A program made the position numbers and the translations under genes. Below are positions 25,992 through 33,806 of a stretch of 64,000 bases of DNA, one piece after another. The DNA is from Pseudoalteromonas sp049257235 (GTDB lineage: Bacteria > Pseudomonadota > Gammaproteobacteria > Enterobacterales > Alteromonadaceae). Position 1 is the stretch's first letter. Each line of letters opens with the position of its first letter. The DNA lies in contig NZ_JBMMUF010000006.1 in assembly GCF_049257235.1 (NCBI RefSeq), positions 62,001-126,000 on the forward strand, in the 5' to 3' direction. The notes under the pieces are model-generated. The model was not told the DNA's origin and did not search any database. It worked only from the letters and a program-made list of their open reading frames with translations.

Positions 25992-27380
25992 TCAAAGACG
26001 ATCAAAAATAGAACCTTTACTTGGAGTAAATAACTTTTCATAGAACTTGGTCGCGTAATCATCAGTCATACCAGATACAAAGTCACATATAACTCTAAGC
26101 TGAGCTGACTTTTTAACCTTATCTTCTAAATCTTCACCTGCTTTTTTCCACCTTTCTCTGGTTGGTTTTGGCAAGAACCTATTAGGATCTTTAGCTAACG
26201 TTTGAAACAGCTCAATGACTAATTTTTGTCCTTTAAACTCAAGTTGTTGAACATTTTCATCAAAAATCACTTGTTCGCATACTAAGTCAAAAATGTGCTT
26301 TCTAAGCTTTTCAATTTGAGGCTCTAATTTAACCTCCAAGCTAAGCAACGGATTTTCACAACCCGACTGGTTTTTTTCGATAACTGCATTGGTAATCATT
26401 AAGTTAACCAAGTTGCCGATAGCTTCTTTTCTACAGTGACTTTCCTTATGAAATAAGTCGGCAGTAATTAAATCAAAATTTAAATCGTTTCTATCAAGCT
26501 GCTTTGCTAAATCATCAAATAAAGCTTCTTTGCCTTCAAAGTGCTCTCGCCAGTGCCTTTGAGTGATCATCCCAAGTGACAAAGCGTCTTCAAAATCATG
26601 CAAACTATATGAAATGTTGTCTGCTAAATTCATAATTGTGCAGTCCAAAGATTTATATAAACTTTTCTTATGCAAAGGTTTCTCTGGCTCATCTTTATCT
26701 ATCGGTTGCTCAGTTTGAGTAAACTTCGCAAGGTCATCCCTAGCAAATCCATCAAAAATGAAATCAACAATTTCTTGGTCGCATTCGTGGTAACACTTAG
26801 GAGGCTTCTGTGTTCGGGCCTCAAATAACCAGTAAGGAGCATTCTTGTCAGGGACTTGTTCATAGGCTTTTTCATTAACAAGTTCATTGTATGCAACTGG
26901 ATATTTCAGTATGCCGAGCAGCATCCTTCTCGTAGGGTTTAATCCGTACTTACCCGTATACTTGTCAAGCTTTCCAAGGATTCTTAACGTTTGACCATTA
27001 CCCTCAAAACCACCATGCTCGCGCATACAGTAATTTAAAGCGACTTCACCACCATGACCAAAAGGAGGGTGACCAATATCATGAGCTAAACAAATTGCAG
27101 TTATTAATGACGTGTTGGGTAAGTGTTCATGATATTCCACAAATTTCTTATTTTTACTTAGGTACTGAACAATACCTCTACCAATTTGAGCTACTTCCAT
27201 TGAGTGCGTTAGTCGAGTTCTATAAAAGTCACTCTCACCAAGTCCCAACACTTGAGTTTTTGACTGTAAACGTCTGAACGCCGCTGAGTGAATTAATCGA
27301 GCTTCATCCCTATCATATTCATCCCTAACATCATCAGGTCTTTTGTCTTGCTCTAATCTACGTTGTTCTAAAAAGTCCAT
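25992..27380 (-). CDS. Deoxyguanosinetriphosphate triphosphohydrolase-like HD protein (dGTPase)
   Basis: 462 residues of the dGTPase family: SAAFRRLQSKTQV, then HSMEV (His59), LAHDIGHPPFGHGGE (His100-Asp101) and Asp254 in NLADNIS, the complete metal-binding HD set. The family hydrolyses dNTPs to nucleoside and triphosphate; several bacterial members deplete dNTPs to block phage replication. The start codon overlaps the hsdS stop by one base (TAATG), so it is translated with the restriction operon. Location inside hsdM-hsdS-hsdR on a mobile element argues for defence rather than housekeeping. Confidence 0.9.
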   Translation of the reverse strand: MDFLEQRRLEQDKRPDDVRDEYDRDEARLIHSAAFRRLQSKTQVLGLGESDFYRTRLTHSMEVAQIGRGIVQYLSKNKKFVEYHEHLPNTSLITAICLAHDIGHPPFGHGGEVALNYCMREHGGFEGNGQTLRILGKLDKYTGKYGLNPTRRMLLGILKYPVAYNELVNEKAYEQVPDKNAPYWLFEARTQKPPKCYHECDQEIVDFIFDGFARDDLAKFTQTEQPIDKDEPEKPLHKKSLYKSLDCTIMNLADNISYSLHDFEDALSLGMITQRHWREHFEGKEALFDDLAKQLDRNDLNFDLITADLFHKESHCRKEAIGNLVNLMITNAVIEKNQSGCENPLLSLEVKLEPQIEKLRKHIFDLVCEQVIFDENVQQLEFKGQKLVIELFQTLAKDPNRFLPKPTRERWKKAGEDLEDKVKKSAQLRVICDFVSGMTDDYATKFYEKLFTPSKGSIFDRL

Positions 27381-28594
27381 TATGCGACCTCCTTATCATC
27401 AATTTTTACTCTGCGCTTGCCAGTTAACAATTGCTGCATTAACGCTTTTTTCTCTTGTTTTAAATCGCCCAGTTGCTTTTCTAACAATTCGATTTCTTTA
27501 TCGGCATTAGTAAGAACTGAAGCAATTCTCTCCTGTTCTCTGATATCAGTAGGATACTTAAAATCTTTTTCTTTAAGCTCCCGCATATGTCTGCTATAGC
27601 CAAGATTAGGAATATCGGTATCTGACAATAAATAAAATGCATATTTATCGTTCAAGAGCTTTGTACTTTTTAATACTTGAGTTCCATCAGCACCTTGCGC
27701 AAATGCAAAGTTAACCCACTTTACAACACGAGTATGGTCTCCAAAGATAATTACTGGTAATTCGGTATATTTTTCATCATTATTTGTATAACCAGAAATA
27801 AGTTGTTTACCTTGATCAACGATTGGCGTTTTTCCATCGCTTAAATACTCACTTGATTTAACTTGTGTTTTTTTGTTGTTTGCAACTTTAAAAAGCTCAG
27901 AAAATGTAGAAAATCGCCACTCAGAATCAAATGACTTACCTGAATCATCAAGCAGACGTTTTTTGCCCGTGAGCAATTGTTGCATCAGCGCTTTTTTCTG
28001 CTGCTTGCTGTTGTCGATTAGGCGCTCGGTGGTGTTGATCACTTCATCCCAAGTAGATAGGATTTTGGCTATTTTCTTTTGTTCTTTGAGCGGTGGTATA
28101 TTGAAGTTCCATTTATACCAGTCTTCTAACTTGAAAATCATTTTTTCAATATGAACACCAATACTTGAATGAAAGCAGGTCTGCTGAAAATAAAGTGTTT
28201 CTGATAAATATTGAAAAAATTCCAGATCAAAATTTGGTTTAGCATGAAATACCGAATACTCATTTGAAACGATAGAACCATCAAGGTCAGGTGGAACCAG
28301 GCCACAAGCACCATGAACAATTTGACGTTTGGAAATAACAAAGTCTCCGGCTTTTACCTCAAATTGGCTTTTTACCTTAATGTCTTTACCTAATAAGTGC
28401 TCTCTTCTTACTACACCGCCACGAGAGCGTTTGACTGTCAGAAGGTCATATTCGGTATCATCTTCTAACTTAACTTTTCTAGGGATCAAATCTAAAAAGT
28501 TATTTAATGAGGATCTTTCCCACCCATGAGGTTGTTCTCCTAAAATTGGCTTGCCTGCTTTTACACTTGGTGGGTATTTGGAATCAATTGTCAT
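27380..28594 (-). CDS. hsdS: Type I restriction-modification specificity subunit
   Basis: 404 residues with two target-recognition domains, each followed by a conserved helix: WDEVINTTERLIDNSKQQKK-ALMQQLLTGKKRLL near residue 180-215, and ADKEIELLEKQLGDLK-KKALMQQLLTGKRRV at the C-terminus. The near-identical ALMQQLLTGK repeats are the central and distal conserved regions that set the spacing of the two half-sites. It overlaps hsdM by 11 bp. The target sequence cannot be read from the protein. Confidence 0.94.
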   Translation of the reverse strand: MTIDSKYPPSVKAGKPILGEQPHGWERSSLNNFLDLIPRKVKLEDDTEYDLLTVKRSRGGVVRREHLLGKDIKVKSQFEVKAGDFVISKRQIVHGACGLVPPDLDGSIVSNEYSVFHAKPNFDLEFFQYLSETLYFQQTCFHSSIGVHIEKMIFKLEDWYKWNFNIPPLKEQKKIAKILSTWDEVINTTERLIDNSKQQKKALMQQLLTGKKRLLDDSGKSFDSEWRFSTFSELFKVANNKKTQVKSSEYLSDGKTPIVDQGKQLISGYTNNDEKYTELPVIIFGDHTRVVKWVNFAFAQGADGTQVLKSTKLLNDKYAFYLLSDTDIPNLGYSRHMRELKEKDFKYPTDIREQERIASVLTNADKEIELLEKQLGDLKQEKKALMQQLLTGKRRVKIDDKEVA

Positions 28595-30101
28595 AACCCA
28601 ACTCCTTCAAGTAGCCTTCCATTTCAGCTTCAAGTGTTTTTAATTCACCCCGTAACTGAACACGCTCACTTCGCACTGCAACCAAATCAATCTCAGCTTC
28701 TTCTTCAAAGGTATCAACGTAACGAGGAATATTAAGGTTAAAGTCGTTTTCTTTAATCTCATCAGATGTTGCTAAATAGGCGTACTTATCAACAGTTTCA
28801 CGCGCTTTATAAGTGTCGATAATCTTCTGAATATTATCTCCAGTGAGCTGGTTCTGGTTTTTGCCTGACTTAAACTCACGACTGGCATCGATGAACATTA
28901 CATTGTTATCGGTTTTCTGTTTTTTGAAGATAAGAATCGCCGCTGGAATACCTGTGCCAAAGAATAATTTTTCAGGTAAGCCAATCACTGCATCTAGTAG
29001 GTTCTCTTCAATAAGTTGTGTGCGGATTTTACCTTCAGATGATGCGCGGAATAGTACACCGTGTGGCACTACAACCCCCATGCGTCCTGACTCTGGCTTC
29101 AATGTTTCAATCATATGGCTGATAAACGCATAGTCACCTTTAGTTTTAGGTGGCACACCACGGCGGAAACGACCAAATTCATCATTTGCAGCACCTTCAA
29201 AACCCCATTTATCGAGTGAGAAAGGAGGGTTTGCAGTAACAATATCGAAGTGAAGTAAACCAGTACCTTCTTTGTCCAAAAGCATAGGGTGGCGAATGGT
29301 ATCGCCCCATTCAATGCGGTGGTTATCTTCACCATGAAGGAACATGTTCATTTTAGCGAGTGCCCAGGTAGAGCCGATAGCTTCTTGACCAAATAGCGCG
29401 TACTTTTTAGAGCCTGAGTTATTGCGCACCATAGCGCCACATTTCATTAGTAGTGAGCCAGAACCACATGCTGGGTCGCAGATTTCATCACCTTCTTTTG
29501 GCTCTAAAATAGCTGCTAGTAAGTCTGATACTTCCGGTGGCGTATAGAACTCACCTGCTGACTTACCGCTACCTGCGGCAAAGTGCTTGATTAGGTATTC
29601 GTAGGCGTTACCAATGATATCGAGTGAGCCAACACGACTAGGGCGTAAGTTAAGTATCTCTTTACCAAAGTCTTCTAACAGGTGACGAAGAATGTCGTTC
29701 TTTTGTTTTTCCTGACCTAGCTTATCGGTGTTAAAGCTAATGTCTTGGAACACATTTTTTAGCTTAGTGCCGTTCGCTTCTTCAATAGCGTGAAGTGCTT
29801 GGTCAATACGCTGACCGTTACCTGCTTCATGACGTTTCTCGTAAAGATCCCAAAAGCTCGATCCTGTGGGCAATACAAAGCGTTGCTTTGCCATCATTGC
29901 GTGAATTAGTTCAGGGTTGTCTCCATATTGCTCAACAAGCTTGTCGTATTCATCTTGGTATACATCAGAGATATACTTTAAGAACAACATGGTTAAGATG
30001 AAATCTTTATAAATAGAAGGGTCTACCGTGCCTCTAAAGGTATCGCAGGCAGCCCATACCGCCTTATTAATTTCGTCTTGGTTTATTTGTGTTGTTGTCA
30101 T
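28584..30101 (-). CDS. hsdM: Type I restriction-modification DNA methyltransferase subunit
   Basis: 505-residue N6-adenine methyltransferase. AdoMet-binding motif I is DPACGSGSLL and catalytic motif IV is NPPF (Asn291). The N-terminal helical HsdM domain (NKAVWAACDTFRGTVDPSIYK) is present and the length is normal. With HsdS it methylates the recognition site; with HsdR it forms the restriction complex. It is preceded after 27 bp by a half-size specificity-type gene. Confidence 0.96.
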   Translation of the reverse strand: MTTTQINQDEINKAVWAACDTFRGTVDPSIYKDFILTMLFLKYISDVYQDEYDKLVEQYGDNPELIHAMMAKQRFVLPTGSSFWDLYEKRHEAGNGQRIDQALHAIEEANGTKLKNVFQDISFNTDKLGQEKQKNDILRHLLEDFGKEILNLRPSRVGSLDIIGNAYEYLIKHFAAGSGKSAGEFYTPPEVSDLLAAILEPKEGDEICDPACGSGSLLMKCGAMVRNNSGSKKYALFGQEAIGSTWALAKMNMFLHGEDNHRIEWGDTIRHPMLLDKEGTGLLHFDIVTANPPFSLDKWGFEGAANDEFGRFRRGVPPKTKGDYAFISHMIETLKPESGRMGVVVPHGVLFRASSEGKIRTQLIEENLLDAVIGLPEKLFFGTGIPAAILIFKKQKTDNNVMFIDASREFKSGKNQNQLTGDNIQKIIDTYKARETVDKYAYLATSDEIKENDFNLNIPRYVDTFEEEAEIDLVAVRSERVQLRGELKTLEAEMEGYLKELGYDN

Positions 30102-30128
30102 CTTTTAAGTCCTTAATTTTAATTCTGT

Positions 30129-30713
30129 TTAGCCCTGATAATCAGAACCTAATAATTCTTTAGCGATGCCTTGCATCTGTTTTGCTCTGTTCTCAATTAG
30201 AGCACTTAGAATGCGTTTTTCTTGCTTAACTTTGTTATCAAACCCAACGATAGCGTGCTGCTTTTCGAGAGTTGGAATAACAATCGGAGTTGCTTCGAGT
30301 ACAGCTCGTCGGATACTCGTTTGTGCGCTACCTTCAGCAGAGTTTGCAAAGTACCGCTGGGCACCATCTTGGTTTAGCTGCCAGGCTACAAATTCAGGTA
30401 ATACTGCTGTATCAGTTACTTGAATTAAAAAATAATGTGGTGCGCAAACCGTTGGTTTATTAATTTCTCCAACACAACCTGCTAAGTTACGCCCACCACG
30501 AGCCGCAAACAGCACATCGCCTTTTTGTAACCAGTCAGGTGTTTTACGCCCTGTAATATTTGTGCGAATGAGTTGATGCCACTGTATGATCCCATCGTTA
30601 TCAATATCCCTGATCTGCACCGCATAAGCGTTACCTTCCGTGTCTTCAGGTATCTTTCCCCTAAAAGGGTGGCCTGCTTTCACAATCGCAATATCAGATA
30701 ATGTTTTATTCAT
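30129..30713 (-). CDS. Half-size HsdS-like protein (single target-recognition domain)
   Basis: 194 residues from the ATG at 30713; an in-frame ATG at 30728 lies inside the operator dyad and has no ribosome binding site. It looks like one HsdS half: an N-terminal recognition domain (LSDIAIVKAGHPFRGKIPE, then WLQKGDVLFAARGG) and a helix (IPTLEKQHAIVGFDNKVKQEKRILSALIENRAKQM). Full HsdS has two such units. It is the first gene of the restriction operon, directly after the promoter. It could form a homodimeric specificity subunit, swap with the full HsdS, or act as a regulator. Confidence 0.75.
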   Translation of the reverse strand: MNKTLSDIAIVKAGHPFRGKIPEDTEGNAYAVQIRDIDNDGIIQWHQLIRTNITGRKTPDWLQKGDVLFAARGGRNLAGCVGEINKPTVCAPHYFLIQVTDTAVLPEFVAWQLNQDGAQRYFANSAEGSAQTSIRRAVLEATPIVIPTLEKQHAIVGFDNKVKQEKRILSALIENRAKQMQGIAKELLGSDYQG

Positions 30714-30714
30714 T

Positions 30715-30800
30715 CTTAATTGCACCATATAAATGATGCATTAAAGATAGCGATGGATGATTATTTAGTCAATGATTATTTTGCATCTTTTGAATGGTGC
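30715..30800 (-). promoter_or_regulatory. Promoter and paired dyad operators of the restriction operon
   Basis: Minus strand: -35 TTGACT (30772-30767), 17-bp spacer, -10 TATCTT (30749-30744). A dyad with 14-base arms (30715-30728 and 30733-30746; core TGCATCAT / ATGGTGCA) covers the -10 and start region. A second, weaker dyad TGCACCAT / AAGATGCA lies just upstream of the -35 (about 30782-30801). Repression by the neighbouring XRE protein is inferred. Confidence 0.6.
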
Positions 30801-30892
30801 AGCTTTGATTGTGATCAAAGTTAAGTATTTGGAAGGTGTGTTTTAGTGAATGTGGGTATGTGCTTACTTTAAATGTTGAATAAATAAGAAGT

Positions 30893-31123
30893 TTAAAGTG
30901 CGCTTATGTCGTCAGCTTCCGGTATTAATTCAATTAACTTACATTCAAGCGCTTTGGCGATAGCGCATAACTTAATTACAGTAACGTTAACTGTACCTTT
31001 CTCAACTCGACTCAAATAACTCTGATCTAAGCCAGATTTAAATGATAATTCGGCTTGGCTTTGGTCTTTATAGACTCTCATCATCTTGATATTTTTACCT
31101 AACTTTTTCGCAAAATCGTCCAT
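30893..31123 (-). CDS. XRE-family regulator (restriction controller-like)
   Basis: 76 residues, almost entirely one Cro/C1-type helix-turn-helix: NIKMMRVYKDQSQAELSFKS, GLDQSYLSRVEKGTVNVTV. The size and fold match the C (controller) proteins that time restriction gene expression after entry into a new host. It lies upstream of, and on the same strand as, the restriction operon, separated by a promoter with two dyads, and is divergent from the helicase module, so it is placed to regulate both. Confidence 0.88.
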   Translation of the reverse strand: MDDFAKKLGKNIKMMRVYKDQSQAELSFKSGLDQSYLSRVEKGTVNVTVIKLCAIAKALECKLIELIPEADDISAL

Positions 31124-31160
31124 TAGATTGTCTCAGACAAAAAAGACTAAATATCCCACA

Positions 31161-31217
31161 TTGCGTTGATTTACACGATTGCATATAATCCTAAATAATG
31201 CGTATATGCATATTTAA
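31161..31217 (+). promoter_or_regulatory. Promoter of the helicase module with a dyad at the start region
   Basis: TTGCGT (31161-31166), 17-bp spacer, TATAAT (31184-31189), about 60 bp before the first gene of the module. Just downstream, AAATAATGC-gtata-TGCATATTT (31193-31215) is a dyad sharing the AATGC/TGCAT words of the restriction-operon operators, which suggests the same XRE regulator binds here. Confidence 0.55.
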
Positions 31218-31249
31218 GGTGTTTTTATTATATTTATTGAGGTTTATGC

Positions 31250-31783
31250 ATGGAAAAATTCGAACTAGACAAAACTGTCATCCAAATTTTGTCTATGCCC
31301 AACGTCAATCACTTCACAGCCACTGAAATTAGAACGGCATATATAGCAATAAAGCAGGATGTAGAACTTAATCCAACTGTATCCCGTCGTTTCGTTTATG
31401 AGGAGCTTTTAAAATTAACTAGGCGGGGTTGGTTAGTAAGAAGCACAACTAAGAAGAAAGGGGTTACTCGTTACACCAAAAGCGACTTGTTCGATCACGC
31501 AATTTTAAAAGAAATGGTATCGCCAATGCCTTATGAAGAGATAGACGAGGCTTCACCTGTCAATTACTCCCAAATGCTTATTCAAAGGTTGAATAAATAT
31601 AACTCTGCGCTATTAGAGGGATTAGGAGCGGTTAAAGAGTATGTCGCTTTGAAAGACATATACCCTGACAAGCATGACGATTTAAAAGGTCGTTACATGG
31701 CAGTTCAGGAAAACAACCATATCTTAAAAGGGAAGATTTCAGTTTTAAACGAACTTATTAAATCAATAAAAGAGAACGAATAA
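31250..31783 (+). CDS. Uncharacterised winged-helix/coiled-coil-like partner of helicase
   Basis: 177 residues; family not recognised. Residues 1-85 look like a winged helix (ATEIRTAYIAIKQDVELNPT, FVYEELLKLTRRGWLVRST, then TRYTKSD as a wing). The rest, from about residue 105, is helical with a likely coiled coil at the C-terminus (NNHILKGKISVLNELIKSI). The gene ends immediately before the helicase ATG (TAA then ATG with no gap), so the two are coupled. A DNA- or partner-recognition subunit for the helicase is inferred from context only. Confidence 0.6.
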   Translation: MEKFELDKTVIQILSMPNVNHFTATEIRTAYIAIKQDVELNPTVSRRFVYEELLKLTRRGWLVRSTTKKKGVTRYTKSDLFDHAILKEMVSPMPYEEIDEASPVNYSQMLIQRLNKYNSALLEGLGAVKEYVALKDIYPDKHDDLKGRYMAVQENNHILKGKISVLNELIKSIKENE

Positions 31784-33271
31784 ATGAAACTAAGAAATTG
31801 GCAGTCAGAGTGTATTCACTCTGCAATTTCTAAATACAAATCAAAGAAGCACTTTTTAGCACTAGCTACTCCTGGTGCTGGCAAAACAGTGATGGCCTCA
31901 GTATTAGCTAAACAGATGTATGACCAAGGTGATATTGATCTTGTACTTTGCTTTTCTCCTTCTTCAATCGTCGCGCATGATTTCAGTGAAGCGTTAAGTG
32001 AACAATTCGATGCACATTTTGACGGCACTATTGGCGCATTAGGCAACTCATTCACTTATCAAGCATTGGGCACACTAGATAGTAAGGTCTGGCGCTTATT
32101 TGAAAAGTATCGCGTGTTTGTGATCTTTGATGAGATCCATCATTGTGCAGGTTCAAATATAAAAGATGCTAACGCTTGGGGTAAGCCGATAATAACAACG
32201 ATTAAAGAAAAAGCGGCGTATACAATCGCACTAACTGGCACACCGTGGCGATCAGATTCACTACCTATCGCACTTGCGGAATACTGTAATGAGTCAGGGC
32301 AAATACAATGTGATTACGTATATGGCTTAAAACAAGCTATTGCAGACAATGTATGCCGAATACCGCAAGTAGTCGCATTAGATAATGACCAGATTACTGT
32401 TGTAGAGGGTGATGAAACGAGTCACTTCACAAGCTTTATAGATCTCTTATCACAATCAATTATTCCATATTCTGAGATTGTGACTAACACGAGCGTAATA
32501 GAGCAACTATTAATTCACTCTAGTCATAAGCTAAATGAGCTTCGTGCAAAAAATAAAGAATCAGGTGGGTTAATCGTTGCCTCATCCATTGCTCATGCTT
32601 GGAAAATTCAACTAATTTTGAAGCAGACTATTGGAGATAGTGCTGTTGTTGTCACCAGTGATGAAGGCAACGGAAATGATCTCATTAGATCTTTTAGATA
32701 TAACCAAGATAAGTGGATCATCAGTGTTGGAATGATATCGGAAGGCACGAACATCCCACGCCTTCAGGTGTGCTGTTACCTTTCAAACGTAAAAACAGAG
32801 ATGAATTACCGTCAAGTAATGGGGCGTATATTGCGCATTACTGATGCTCCAAATCAGCAGGCAATTCTATTTATCCCAGCAGAGCCAAGCCTTGTTGATT
32901 ATGCTTATCGTGTGGCGCAAGACATTCCTGACGAATTAGCAAAAGTAAAATTCGCTCAAATGAATGATGAAATCATTGCAGAAGTTCCTGTTTTAAATGA
33001 AGGCGACGAAATTTATGATACTGATAGTCATACAATAATTACTGCTAATAAACCAACTATCAGTATTGGTGATGTAATCATTAATGCTGATGAAAGCCTA
33101 ACTCCTTTTAATGATATACCATCAAGTGAATTAGATATTCCAATAGATAAAATCATGGGGATCTTTGGTCAGTTTAACCACAAAGAGCTTGAAATTGACG
33201 GCTTCGATCAACTGATCATCTCCGAGCAATCAATGACAAAACTCAACAAGCTTAGCTCTGAAGTATTTTAG
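31784..33271 (+). CDS. SF2 DEAD/DEAH-type helicase of a putative defence module
   Basis: 495 residues. Motif Q-like start LRNWQSECI, Walker A TPGAGKT (Lys34), Walker B DEIHH (Asp116), motif III-like LTGTPWR, and motif VI RQVMGRILRIT place it with UvrB/type III-restriction-like SF2 helicases. There is no nuclease domain in the protein. The C-terminal 110 residues are acidic and not recognised. It is coupled to the 177-aa gene upstream and followed after 16 bp by a 109-aa gene. The layout recalls two- or three-gene helicase defence systems, but none of the partners matches one I know. Confidence 0.85.
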   Translation: MKLRNWQSECIHSAISKYKSKKHFLALATPGAGKTVMASVLAKQMYDQGDIDLVLCFSPSSIVAHDFSEALSEQFDAHFDGTIGALGNSFTYQALGTLDSKVWRLFEKYRVFVIFDEIHHCAGSNIKDANAWGKPIITTIKEKAAYTIALTGTPWRSDSLPIALAEYCNESGQIQCDYVYGLKQAIADNVCRIPQVVALDNDQITVVEGDETSHFTSFIDLLSQSIIPYSEIVTNTSVIEQLLIHSSHKLNELRAKNKESGGLIVASSIAHAWKIQLILKQTIGDSAVVVTSDEGNGNDLIRSFRYNQDKWIISVGMISEGTNIPRLQVCCYLSNVKTEMNYRQVMGRILRITDAPNQQAILFIPAEPSLVDYAYRVAQDIPDELAKVKFAQMNDEIIAEVPVLNEGDEIYDTDSHTIITANKPTISIGDVIINADESLTPFNDIPSSELDIPIDKIMGIFGQFNHKELEIDGFDQLIISEQSMTKLNKLSSEVF

Positions 33272-33287
33272 AAAAATTGGTGTATTT

Positions 33288-33617
33288 ATGATTCACAAGC
33301 CTCATGGCTGGGTAATTTTAAAATTTACTAGCAAAGAAAAAGTGTATTTTAAAATATTTGCAAGCTGGCGCGGTGGCTACTTAGACGGCGATTCGTGGCG
33401 ACTTAGCTCTGGTTCTAGAATCCCTCCCGAAATATCTGAGTGTGGGAACTATTGGATTTGGCTACAAGAATCCGGCTCTACCTATCAACTTCCTTTTCTA
33501 GGTGAGGGCGGAACTTCTGTATATACAGAGAACGTACTGAACGACATTTTAAGGCAAGAAAAAAGAAGCGGCATAAACATTGAGAAAATGAATATACGAG
33601 AAATAAATAAGTATTAG
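33288..33617 (+). CDS. Uncharacterised 109-residue protein after helicase
   Basis: Not recognised. Tryptophan- and glycine-rich beta-type sequence (HGWVILKF, IFASWRGGYLDGDSWRLSSG, YWIWLQESGSTYQLP) with a short charged helical tail. No signal peptide or membrane segment. The ATG lies 16 bp after the helicase stop, so it is probably the third gene of the module and the last gene before the right end of the element. A weak ribosome binding site leaves expression uncertain. Confidence 0.6.
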   Translation: MIHKPHGWVILKFTSKEKVYFKIFASWRGGYLDGDSWRLSSGSRIPPEISECGNYWIWLQESGSTYQLPFLGEGGTSVYTENVLNDILRQEKRSGINIEKMNIREINKY

Positions 33618-33700
33618 TTTTTAAGAGCTTTGCCAGGTTTATTTCATAGAACTCATAAGGTCTTATTCATGGATAAAAACATTGACATAATAAACTCTAG

Positions 33701-33735
33701 TTGTCAGTTAGAATATAAAAATCATTGACTGACAA
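33701..33735. repeat. Inverted repeat near the right element end
   Basis: TTGTCAGT (33701-33708) and ACTGACAA (33728-33735) form an 8-bp inverted repeat 38 bp inside the terminal repeat; the GTCAGT word also occurs in the terminal repeat itself (GTGTCAGT). A subterminal binding site for an accessory protein is possible. Confidence 0.45.
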
Positions 33736-33772
33736 AGTTACAATTTAAGTCTTTTTATACGTGTATATATAA

Positions 33773-33806
33773 GGTGTCAGTTTTATTACTTTTGGTGTAT
33801 CGCACC
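33773..33806. repeat. Right attachment site
   Basis: The reverse complement of 33773-33798 reads ACACCAAAAGTA-N7-TGACACC, matching the left end in both conserved blocks with identical spacing. It is followed by ATC and the target copy GCACC (33802-33806), then by chromosomal coding sequence. Confidence 0.8.

Larger units (their letters stand above)
14799..33801 (+). mobile_element. Tyrosine-recombinase integrative element carrying defence genes (about 19 kb)
   Basis: Flanked by GCACC at 14794-14798 and 33802-33806, with inverted 26-nt ends ACACCAAAAGTA-N7-TGACACC (14799-14824, and reverse complement at 33773-33798). Removing 14799-33806 restores the interrupted glutamate synthase-family gene exactly. 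The left end holds four overlapping genes (recombinase, degenerate recombinase-fold protein, recombinase, small coiled-coil protein). This order matches the intA-tfp-intB-srap set of strand-biased circularizing integrative elements and resembles Tn554 TnpA-B-C; assignment to that family is from remembered layout, not a search. Cargo: an ankyrin-type pseudogene, a type I restriction operon with extra genes, an XRE regulator and a helicase module. No conjugation genes are present, so transfer must rely on other elements. Confidence 0.88.

Noticed and set aside
27380..28594. Phase-variable inversion between hsdS and the half-size HsdS
   Set aside because: Both are on the same strand, hsdM separates them, no inverted repeats between them were seen, and the recombinases present belong to the integration module.
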